Shown: one piece after another, positions 1-9,280 of the stretch
Layout: the number at the start of each line of letters is the position of its first letter
Numbering within the stretch: the stretch's first letter is position 1
NCBI RefSeq assembly: GCF_029873635.1
Contig: NC_080422.1
Coordinates: 848,001-912,000, forward strand
Reading direction: 5' to 3'
From: Malania oleifera
Lineage: Eukaryota > Streptophyta > Magnoliopsida > Santalales > Ximeniaceae
DNA length: 64,000 bases
Translations under genes and position numbers: made by a program
The notes under the pieces: model-generated
What the model saw: the letters and a program-made list of their open reading frames with translations, nothing else
Told to the model about the DNA's origin: nothing
Database searches by the model: none

Positions 1-1525
1 ACAACCACGCTCCTGAACACTAAGACGCTAGTTTCTGTTACTCGAATGACTTGAAAAATATTTGTATAATCAGGGTGAGACATCTCTCAGTAAGGAAGAA
101 AACAAGTTATATCAGTGTGTGGTACATAAATGTTATTTCAACATAAAACATAACACAATACAGTTCTGGTATTTTCACAATATAGTTCCAATACATACAA
201 TACAAAACATACGGTCAGTGTCATCATACTCATCAGCCAAAACCGATCGCATTACATGGAGCACCTGATACCCTGCAATAACTGAAGTCCCACGGCGATA
301 TCATTGCTAATACGGTGTCCACTTACACCCATCGGTGACCAATCGGAACAAACAAGCAATATTTTACACCCTCAGATATAGAACCGGATACTCTCGCCCA
401 CGGTATTTAGCCGAGACATGGCGTTTGCCCACGGTAATTAGCCGAGACGTGGCAAATTTCACAAAACCTCGAACAATTTTAGAACTCATGTTCCTATACC
501 CCTTAGCTTACGGTAATTAGCCGTCATAACTGTTTTACAAAACCTGGAACATTTATATACAACAGTTCATTCCACACTTATTTGGTATACAACAAATCAT
601 ATCATTTCCATTTCGAGAATACAATTTAATACAAATATAGGTACGGTCATCTCAATATCACCGTTTTATACAACATACGATTTTCCAACAAAAATAAAGA
701 TGATACCCGAAACCTCCAAATTTTCCCAAAATAGTAACCCGAAAATCCCGTATTTTCACTCGATATATTTTCTTAAATAAGTAGCCAAATCATACATACA
801 ATCGTAAACTACATGTCTACTGATTATAATTTCAAAAATAACTAATATAAATAGAATCCCCATACCTTTCCCCGAAAACCAAAACACAAGCTCAACGACT
901 CCAAAACAACAAACCGAGGTATCAAAACCTAAACAACGAAGAACAATATTTCCTTACAATACTATTCTCTACAGATCTACCAAAACAAAAGCGAAATTGA
1001 ACACTTTCCTTGGTTTTGGGTCAAAATTCGAAAATCCTTGAAATGAAATTCCAATCTACTATAAATGTAGAAATTCTTCTTTTGATCCACGTAGCAATGT
1101 CGGATCGTTGATTCTGGCAACAGACGGCCCGAAATCTAAGAGAGAGAGAGTGTGCGTTCGAGTTCTAAAGACAGAGAGAGAGAGGTTTTTTGTTTTCTTC
1201 TCAACTAAGCAAGTCAAAATATATTTATAACTTAGTTGACCCGGCCAAACTCGTCGACGAGACGTAGTCTTCGTCAACGGGCCGCAGAAGGAAATTCATC
1301 GACGCCAAGGTGGACTCGTCGACGAGCTTGAGATTTCAGGATTTCTCAAAATCTCTCAGTATCTCCTCGTCGACGAGCTAGTGAATCTCATCGCCGAGCT
1401 GCACAAGAAACTTAATCGACGAGAAAAGAAGTCTCGTCGACGAGCCCTACTGATTTTTACCCTTTTAAATTTTCCTTCTCTTTTCTTATTTATTTAATAC
1501 ACCTATCTCGGGTCAGGTTCTTATA
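1..1525 (-). mobile_element. LTR of gypsy element L, tandem copy 1 (truncated by window edge)
   Basis: Matches the right-hand 1.5 kb of the LTR at 14587-16396. Read on the minus strand it starts with the TG-type end near 1525, then several TCGTCGACGAG palindromes (about 1245-1445), a TATAAATA box, a GA/CT-rich tract (about 1139-1187) and the TGAGA-type block at 72-96 shared with the other gypsy LTRs. No protein is encoded. The remaining part and the adjacent gag are presumably left of the window. Confidence 0.8.
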
Positions 1526-1687
1526 GACGTTATTGGTAGCAAAAGAAATCTAAGAGAAAATCTCATAACTTTCATGTTGAACATTTTTTTAAGATGAGAA
1601 CTGATTGATTGAGAAAATTGCTCATCAATGCGGCGACAAAAACATGAAAGGAATTTTGAAAAACTTGTTTTAGGGTTTTCATTCCAA

Positions 1688-1826
1688 AAATGATTTTAAC
1701 ACTTTGAAATAATTTTTGCATATTTGTAAAATGATTTTCAACACTTTGAAATAATTTTTGCATATTTGTAATATGATTTTCAACACTTTGAAATAATTTT
1801 TTCACATCTTAAAAATGATTTTCAAT
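1688..1826. repeat. Minisatellite, unit about 42 bp, three units
   Basis: Units of the type 'atgattttcaacactttgaa' plus an AT-rich remainder follow each other three times. The matching place in tandem copy 2 (about 16558-16655) has only two, so the array changed length after the duplication. A short minus-strand reading frame over it reflects only the repeat and is not a gene. Confidence 0.8.
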
Positions 1827-1831
1827 GAAAT

Positions 1832-2719
1832 ATAGAGTGCCTAAAATCCAACTAAAGTCACCTATGAGCTTCTGCACATAATCAATGATAGTGTACTTAT
1901 ATAGGTCCTATTTGTAAAATACATGAACTGCTTTAAATTCTTCATGCTTGGACTTCATGAGTTCCATAAATATCTTCATAGTCTTCAAGTTTGGTCTTAA
2001 TATGATCCACGTTCATAGCCAAGTATCATCGTCTTGTACGCTTCATGGCTTTCCACTTTGCATCTGTTATTGTGCTTAATACCTTAATTCCTGTAAACAT
2101 ACTCAGTAGCACAATTAGATGTCTTGGTTTGTCATTATCAAAATGAGACGAAACCTACTCTTAATTTTGCATATATTTTAATTTTTTTTAAAAATAATAA
2201 TAATACAAATACATTGTCATGTTAATGTCAATTAATTTAGTCAGTTAGACTAGTCAACTTAAGAATTGAGTAGGTCCCTAATTTAGTTATCAATTCGATT
2301 TTCAAAAATATTACACTGAACCAATTTTCTCAACTTAATATAATAAATTGATATCATTTTCCTATCACAATTTAATACAAGAGTAAAAAAAATGTCATAT
2401 TACTAAGGACGAAGCTCATTTTTTACAAAACTTAACATTTGACTAACTATTTTTATTGATAGAAGGTTCACTTTATCAGTAAAATTAAATTAAATTTTTT
2501 TTGATATTTTTTTTTTAAAAAAAATTAGGGAATAGAGTATTATATTCTCAAAAAAAAAAAAAAATTTGAATTTTACCGTTCTTTTAAATTTTATGACGTA
2601 ATTGTCTTCCAATTTTTGCTATTTTTATCCTCGTCATATTTCATAAGAAGGCAAGTTGCTCAAAATAATAATAAAAACAAATCAAAGCACTTTTCTTTAC
2701 TTACTCACTGGGGTAACAA
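1832..2719. other. Non-coding flank of the tandem unit
   Basis: AT-rich, with homopolymer A/T runs around 2490-2565. The part near 1860-2160 has low-grade resemblance to retrotransposon spacer DNA, but I cannot assign it. No open frame worth calling. It is repeated at about 16660-17547. Confidence 0.5.
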
Positions 2720-2732
2720 CTAGCAAGAACTA

Positions 2733-3426
2733 AGAGTGAGCAAACGGTCGGTTCGGCCAAATTCGGGTAATTAACCGAATTAATCGAAAAATTCGGTTAA
2801 ATAATGCTGTTAACCGAACCGACCGAACTACTGAAACACACCGAACCGAACCTGACCGAATTACCAATTCGGGTAATTCAGTTAACCGATTTTAACCGAA
2901 TTTTTTCAATTATACATTAAATAAAAATTTCATAACTAATTTATTTTAATAATTGTGTCAATGCATTTACTCTATCACATAAGCTTATTTATTTTGAGGT
3001 GCAATAACTTTTATTTATTTATTTATTCTAGGTCTTCGCAAATTAAGTGGAAATAAAAAAGAAGGCAATGTTTTTGTTATTATTGAAACGTTGAAAAGAA
3101 AAAAGATGAAAAAAATTTCGCTGAAAATATTTATTGTCGGCGTTGTCATCTCCTTCGACGACAACATTAATTTCCACAAGGTATATCCATGTTCATAATA
3201 AAAAAAAAATTATATTCATAATTTATACTTAAAATTTAATTAATTAATAATTCGGTTAATCGGTTAACCGAATTATTTTTTGTTGTTAACTGAACCGAAA
3301 TCAATTAACCGAATTTTTATAAAATCCCAACCGAACCGACCGAACCAAGTTTTTTACCCGAACTGAACCGACCAATTTCGGTCAGTTAATTCGGTTAATT
3401 CGATTTTCACCGAATTATACTCACCT
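2733..3426. mobile_element. Non-autonomous terminal-inverted-repeat element (694 bp)
   Basis: Ends are imperfect inverted repeats (agagtgagcaaacgg... and ...attatactcacct), followed inward on both sides by many 'cggttaaccgaa'-type motifs in opposite orientations. It is bounded by the 13-bp direct repeat ctagcaagaacta (2720-2732 and 3427-3439). The other tandem copy has this 13-mer only once, at 17548-17560, with continuous flanks, so the insertion and its limits are directly shown. It encodes no transposase. The ends resemble non-autonomous hAT-like plant elements, but a 13-bp target duplication is longer than the 8 bp usual for hAT, so the superfamily is open. Confidence 0.85.
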
Positions 3427-3742
3427 CTAGCAAGAACTATATTCTACACCAAAACTTTATGTTTTTAACAAGGAACAAATATATTATCAATAATTACTAA
3501 ATGTATTTTAGAATTTAACTTAGCAGACATTTTTGGCATTAAATCTTAGAAGATAACATATGATGAAGTATGAATTGTCTCCGATCATGTAATGTAGTAA
3601 CCGGGAAAAAAATAAAATTTTTTAAAAAATAATAATAATAAAATAATAAAATAAAATTAATTAATTAAATTAACAAGTAAAATGAATAGTATGATAAGGA
3701 ACAAATATACATATATATATATATATATATAAATATTAAAGC

Positions 3743-3795
<53 letters not shown>

Positions 3796-3798
3796 ATG

Positions 3799-3881
3799 AA
3801 AGCTTCTTCAAGAAGCTTTACTTTAATTAAGGTTTACTATTATATATATATATAAACTAACACAAACTTCTTTAAGAAACT
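3799..3881 (+). promoter_or_regulatory. Probable U3 core promoter of element A with flanking palindromes
   Basis: A TATA-like run (tatatatataaac, about 3842-3855) lies between an almost perfect palindrome (aaagcttctt-c-aagaagcttt, 3799-3819) and a degenerate second one at 3862-3881. In the 3' LTR the second palindrome is better kept (11273-11294). A CT-rich tract follows about 70 bp downstream, as in the other gypsy LTRs here. Promoter function is inferred from position and sequence. Confidence 0.5.
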
Positions 3882-3945
3882 TTGAAAGTCAAATCCAAAT
3901 TGAATTGGATTTTGGGGGGCGTGAGTGCACTCTCTCTCTTCTCTT

Positions 3946-3989
<44 letters not shown>

Positions 3990-4665
3990 CGACTCTCTCT
4001 CTTTTCGATTCCGGGTTAGTTTTACGCCGGATCGACAAACCGAAGCCACCATAACGCTCCTGGCGAAGTTCTCTACAAGTCTGCCGGAGCGGATCGTCAG
4101 GGAAACGAAGTTGGATTTCATCCCAAATCTAAGGTAAGGCTTTATATTCAATATTTGGATTTTTGACAGTTGAAGAAAGTGATATACGCGTAAAAATACT
4201 GTACTTTAATACTGGAAATTTTTAGTTCCAGGGTATTAATTGGGAACGTTGGGAATCATCCTTAAGTTGAGGTAAGACTTTTTAAGTCGAATTTGACTTA
4301 ATGGTAGTTATAGAAAATGTTGTACGTACGAAAATACTAAACTTTAATTCTGCGAGTTTTCATTTTCAGGGTGTTGAGTTGAGAACCTTGTGGGTACGGG
4401 GAAGATTTTCTTAGGGGCTTTTCAGGAATCAGGTAAGGGGATAAACTAATCTAGTTTTGTTTTGAGAAAATGCATGTATATATATGTAGTATCTGGTTTC
4501 AGGAAAAATAAATATATTTATATATATGATTTATATTTGAAAAATACTGTTTAAATGATGATATGTTGAATACGTGGAAAATTTGTTTAGTGTGGCATGA
4601 GTATAAAAAAATGTTGTGAAATACTGTTTTCTGGGAATGGGGACGATATGGATTTCTATGATGGA

Positions 4666-4945
4666 AAATCGGCGTACGGGCCGAGATATTTATATATATA
4701 TATATATATATATGTGATTTGCCGGCGTATGGGCCGTGCTATGTGGATATGTTTGCCGGCATACGGGCCGTGCTATGTGGATGAGATTTGCCAGCGTACG
4801 AGCTGTGCCACGTGATTTGCCGGCGTACGGGCCGAACTATGTGATTTGCCAACGTACGGGCTGTGCTATGTGATTTCCCGGCGTACGGGCCGAGCTATGA
4901 TAAAATGTGTAATTTCGGCGTACGGGCCGATGATTTTCATGAAAT
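4666..4945 (+). repeat. GC-rich minisatellite inside LTR A
   Basis: About seven imperfect units of roughly 29-36 bp built on 'gccggcgtacgggccgtgct', in an otherwise AT-rich LTR. It is repeated in the 3' LTR at about 12060-12330. It lies in the proposed long leader intron, where other families carry arrays of unrelated sequence. Confidence 0.85.
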
Positions 4946-5304
4946 ATGTATATGTGAAAAATGATATGATTGATTTGATAATTATTGATATGAGATATCC
5001 ATGTATCACGATTTTAATATATGTATATGATATCACAACCTAGTTGGCTTGGTCTAGGCTAGCACTTGCACGGTATCGTTGTTATGTGTCCATGGTCCTC
5101 GTGATCATGATATCTGTGTTAACGCCGCTATACGGAGTGGTGTGAGATTGGATGGTCGATGTGGTTATTTTCAAGAAGTGTGCTGTTATCGCCCCTGGTG
5201 TACGGACCAGTCTGGGTAGACCCATCGGACCTATAGACTACTGTTTGACTTGGCAGTGGTCGACTAACCATTGTCAGGTCCCGCCTTCGGGTCACACAAC
5301 CCAA

Positions 5305-5325
5305 TCATGTGGGGGTAATACATGA
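5305..5325 (+). other. Conserved LTR hairpin (A, 5' LTR)
   Basis: TCATGT and ACATGA pair around a 9-nt loop (gggggtaat), just after CACAACCCA. In the 3' LTR of A the stem is one pair longer (GTCATGT/ACATGAC, 12696-12718). Matching hairpins with different stem sequence occur in LTRs D, H, J, F and B. Role unknown. Confidence 0.6.
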
Positions 5326-5945
5326 CAACAGCCAGCTAACCTACCAGGATTGTTTTTATGTTATTATTATTATGATATGAGATGAGAAATGTTTATGAAA
5401 ATGCAGTATGTTCTGCCATGTTTTGATATGCATATGTTTTCCCAGATTTGATAAACAGTATTGAATATGTTATGTATGGTATATGTAGAACACAGAATAC
5501 TCATGTTGCCACACACTGGTATTAGTTTATTTCCCTTACTGAGAGGTGTCTCACCCCTAAATCTTATACATTTTTCAGGAGCCCCTAATAAGAGAGCGGG
5601 AAAAGCCGCGCTGATCTAGATCAGTTGTTTACTCTCTTTGGAAGAGTAAGTTTTTGGTAGGGACAGTGAGGTTTTGTGGGGATTGTCCCTAAATTTCATT
5701 TTTGAGATATATATACTGTGAGATAGTAATTGTAGTGACTTTGGTATGTGTTATGCACATTATGATGAGATGTATATGATTTTATACTTTCTGTTGCGTA
5801 GGCTTCTGCTGTATGTTTTGTTATATCCCTGGTGCCCATGGGCCGAGGTGGATTGTGACCTGCTGAGTTGGAATGTATGATGTGATGATAATTTACTTAT
5901 ATAAAAAAGAAAAATATATGTGAAAAAGGAGCAAGTCGTTACAGT

Positions 5946-5958
5946 TGGTATCAGAGCC
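5946..5958 (+). other. Primer binding site of element A (tRNA-Met type)
   Basis: TGGTATCAGAGCC starts 2 bases after the 5' LTR end. This is the standard plant retrotransposon primer site complementary to the 3' end of initiator tRNA-Met. Confidence 0.9.
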
Positions 5959-6246
5959 TAGGTTGCTAAGTTCTGTAGACTTTAGAGTGCAGCAGGAACA
6001 ATACCAGAGTTTAGGAAATGATTTGAGGTTTTGTTCTACAGTCTAGAGGCAGGACTTCCGTGGTAGTTTCTGTGTTTTTCCTGGGGTGACAATTTCAGGA
6101 AAACCGTAGTAAGCTATTGTCGGGTTGTGTTCCTAGAATGTAGGACTGGGGATTAACAATGAGTTAGAAATGTTGGGATGAGTGGTGAGGATAGGTGGGT
6201 AAATTATGAGGATAGGATTATTGAATTGCAACTGCTATTTTCCAGG

Positions 6247-7362
6247 ATGGATCTAGAAGAAAATAGTGCCCATGCAAGTGGCAGTGATGGAGTAGGACTA
6301 TCAGGTGCAGTTAAGACCGACTCTGATGCGGTATTACGTAGCGTGGCTCAGCAGGTTATGGCTGAGATTGCTAGGAGCTCGAGGGAGCAGAGTGGTCCAT
6401 CTACAGGCCATGGGTGCACTATAGAGAAATTTACAAAGATGAATCCTCCGGCGTTCTTAGATGGAGTTGATCCTGTGGCCACTGAGAACTGGATGCAGGA
6501 GATTGAAAAAATCTTGGCTGTACTGCAATGTACTGAGGAACAGAGGGTCCTCTTTGCCACCTATAAATTGACAGGAGAGGCTGAGAGGTGGTGGACTGTG
6601 GTGAGACTATTAGAACAGCAGAGGGTGACTCCAATAGCTATGACATGAGACCGGTTTAAAGATTTGTTTTTTGACAGATATTTTCCAACTACTGTGAGGG
6701 AGGCTAAGGTAGAAGAGTTCCTGAGTCTGAAGCAGGGATAGCTATCCATCCAACAGTATGCAGCATGTTTTATCGAGCTCTCTCAATTCACCCCATACAT
6801 TGTTCCTGATGAGGTGAAGAAGGCGAGACAGTTTAAGAGAGGCTTGAGGCAGAGTATATTTAGGCAGGTGGTGGTGCTGCGGATCCAGGACTTTGCTGAG
6901 TTGGTCGACAGGGCGGCCTTGGCAGAGATTGGTGAGCGTCTTGATGCGGATGAGCCGGGACAGAGGAAGAGATCTACATCTACAAGCTACCAATAGGGTC
7001 ACAGGCCGGGTCAGTGGAGGAGAGGTAATCATGGTAGAGGGCGGAGACAGGAGACGGGAGGACGCCAGGTGCAGACAAGGTAGGGTCCTCCAGTTTGTCA
7101 GACTTGTGGTAGGAGGCACTGGGGAGAGTGTCGAGCTGGTGGTGTAGTGTGCTATCGCTATGGTAGATTGAGACATATAGTGCGAGATTGTCCTATCCCG
7201 CCAGATGCAGCTCCGGTGTGCTATCGCTTCGGTAGATCGGGGCACATGGTATGAGACTGCCCTACTCCACTAGATGCAGTTCCAGCTCCTAGACCATACC
7301 GGGGAGGTTATCAGGCACCACGGGGTAGGGGGGGCCAGCAGAGGAATACGGCTCCAGTTAGG
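6247..7362 (+). pseudogene. gag of element A, decayed
   Basis: Encoded the capsid/nucleocapsid polyprotein that packages element RNA. The frame is open upstream from 6178, but the better start is the ATG at 6247: it follows a pyrimidine tract and AG ('ctattttccagg'), and the gag starts of B and F have the same context and also begin ATGGA. The retrotransposon gag region with its tryptophan-rich motif (AERWW, about 6583) is clear. In-frame stops occur at 6646 (TGA), 6739 (TAG) and 6994 (TAG). Two zinc-knuckle-like cysteine clusters are visible about 7098-7260, the second with a TGA at about 7252. The array of stops makes it non-functional. Confidence 0.85.
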
Positions 7363-9280
7363 GTGTTTACTCTGACGCCGGGTGAGGCTGAGGCGTCAGG
7401 TGACGTGGTGACAGGTATGGTCATTATGCTTTCTTTTAAAGTTATTGCATTATTTGATTCAGGAGCTACACACTCGAATGTGTCCTTGGGGTGTATTAAA
7501 TTATGTGAGGCTGAAACACAATCATTAGATGTTGAACTGTTGGTATCTACACCGACTAGGTCGGTAGTGAGGTGTGGTAGGGTACTCCGCGACTGCCCAG
7601 TAGAGATTCAGGGGAAAACATTGTCTGCTGATTTGATAGTGTTAGACATGCATGGGTTTGACGTTATATTTGGCATGGATTGGCTAGCAGCTAATTTTGC
7701 CAGCATAGATTGTCGTGCACGAGAGGTGATATTTAGACCCCCGGGGGAAGCAGAATTCAAGTTTGTAGGGTCGCATGTACAATCCCCGCCTCAGCTAGTT
7801 TCAGCTATTCAGGCCAAGAGACTACTGCTGAGTGGTTGTCAGGGGTTTGTGACGGTTGTGAAAGAGATGTCAGAGAATGAGTCAAAACTTGCTAGCACGC
7901 TTGTAGTGAAGGAGTTTGTGGATGTTTTTCCAGATGAGTTACCATGCTTGCCACCCGACCGTGAGGTGGATTTCTCTATTGATCTACCTCCCGGTACAGC
8001 GCCGATTTCTAAAGTACCTTATCGAATGGCGCCAGTAGAGTTAGCAGAATTGAAGAATCAGTTGCAAGATCTGCCAAATAAAGGCTTCATACGGCCCAAT
8101 GTATCTCCGTGGGGAGCTCCAGTTTTATTTGTGAAAAAGAAAGACGGGACTATGAGGATGTGTATAGACTATAGGGAGATAAATCAAGAATAGGTATCAT
8201 CTACCCCGTATCGATGATTTATTTGACCAGCTCCAGGGTACATGGGTGTATTCGAAGATTGACCTCAGATCTGGCTACCATCAGGTGAAGGTGAAAGCAG
8301 AAGACGTCTCAAAGACGGCCTTCAGGACTAGGTATGGGCATTACGATTTTCTAGTGATGCCGTTTGGTTTGACAAATGCTCCTGCGGTATTTATGGAATT
8401 GATGAATAGAGTTTTCCACCTAGACCAGTTTGTTTTTTTTATTGATGATATACTGGTCTATTCTAGGAACTATGAGAAGCATGAGACGCACTTGAGGCAG
8501 GTTTTGCAGACACTTCGGGAAAATAAGTTGTACGCCAAGTTCAGTAAATGTGAATTTTGGCTAGAGAAGGTCGTGTTGTTGGGGCATGTTGTATCTGGAG
8601 ACGGTATTTCTGTGGATCCTAGCAAGATTGAGGCTGTAGTGAATTGGGTTAGACCGAGAAATGTCCACGAGATCAGGAGTTTCTTGGGGCTAACAAGCTA
8701 TTACCGTTGTTTTGTTGAGGGATTCTCAGCTTTGTCAGGGCCCTTAACACGACTGATGAGGAAGAATGTTAGATTTGAGTGGGACGATAGTTGTGAGCAG
8801 AGTTTTCAGGAGTTGAAGCAGAGACTAGTCACAGCACCAGTGTTGATCATCCCATGTGGGGGTGAAGGGTATACCATTTACAGTGATGCTTCCTTGAAGG
8901 GACTTGGTTGTGTATTAATGCAACATGGCAGGGTAGTGGCGTATGCATCCAGGCAATTGAAAGAATATGAGAAGAACTACCCTACCCATGATCTTGAGTT
9001 GGCTGCAGTGGTACACGCACTGAAGATTTGGAGGCATTACCTGTACGGTGAGCAGTGTGAGATCTTCTCTGACCATAAAAGTTTGAAATATTTCTTTACG
9101 CAGAAAGAACTGAATATGAGGCAGAGAAGGTGGTTGGAGCTGATTAAGGATTTTGATTGTACCATCAGTTATCACCTAGGAAAAGCAAACGTGGTAGCTG
9201 ATGCGTTGAGCAAGAAATCCAGGGAGCCAGTGTTGGCGGCTATGGGGATCCAGCATCCGATCATAATGGATCTGGAGTGA
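7363..9280 (+). pseudogene. pol of element A: protease, reverse transcriptase, RNase H
   Basis: Two long open segments in different frames. Segment 1 (7363-8193) holds the aspartic protease with DSGA at residues 32-35, then the linker and RT start (LPPDREVDF). A deletion and frameshift near 8185 break it inside RT. Segment 2 (from about 8196; first Met at 8246) carries the RT palm with the catalytic pair in FIDDIL (Asp67 and Asp68 counted from 8246), an RNase H beginning about residue 213 with YSDAS, and an end typical of RNase H (VADALS, about 9196-9213). It stops at 9278 with TGA where the family has an arginine codon. Domains are in gypsy order. Function is lost through the shift and stops. 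Confidence 0.9.

Larger units (their letters stand above)
1..3592. repeat. Tandem duplication, copy 1, left part
   Basis: This stretch repeats 14900-17706 in the same order: LTR L, then a non-coding flank. It differs by scattered substitutions, by the number of units in a short minisatellite, and by the inverted-repeat element at 2733-3426. The copy resumes at 13335 after gypsy element A and ends at 13682, where copy 2 begins directly. The left end of copy 1 lies outside the window. Adjacency and same orientation are seen; a single tandem duplication event is inferred. Confidence 0.85.
3593..5943 (+). repeat. 5' LTR of element A (2351 bp)
   Basis: Begins TGTAGTAACC and ends CGTTACA, and matches 11035-13334 throughout. 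The length difference (2351 against 2300) lies mostly in an (AT)n tract at about 3708-3790 and a (CT)n tract at about 3950-3987. It contains splice-like signals (donors at 4134, 4272, 4433; acceptors ending 4231, 4369, 5578), a minisatellite at about 4670-4940, a hairpin at 5305-5325, and the TGAGAGGTGTCTCA block at about 5539-5552. Confidence 0.93.

Noticed and set aside
1572..1805. 77-aa minus-strand repeat protein
   Set aside because: It comes from the 42-bp minisatellite; the other tandem copy has a different unit number and no such frame.
2733..3426. Calling the inverted-repeat element a hAT MITE outright
   Set aside because: The ends suggest it, but the 13-bp target repeat does not fit the 8 bp of hAT; left as unassigned.
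3925..4137. 70-aa frame rich in Ser-Leu
   Set aside because: Translation of a (CT)n tract in the LTR leader. The same holds for the frames at 11204-11664 and 21911-22120.
4666..4945. CRISPR-like array
   Set aside because: Units are contiguous and imperfect, without unique spacers, and the setting is a plant LTR retrotransposon.
5944..5960. tRNA gene near 5946 (and at the other PBS sites)
   Set aside because: Only 12-13 bases match a tRNA 3' end, directly beside an LTR; these are primer binding sites.
6178..6246. ATG at 6178 as the gag start of element A
   Set aside because: The 23 extra residues lack a family counterpart, while the ATG at 6247 has the acceptor-like context and ATGGA start shared by B and F.
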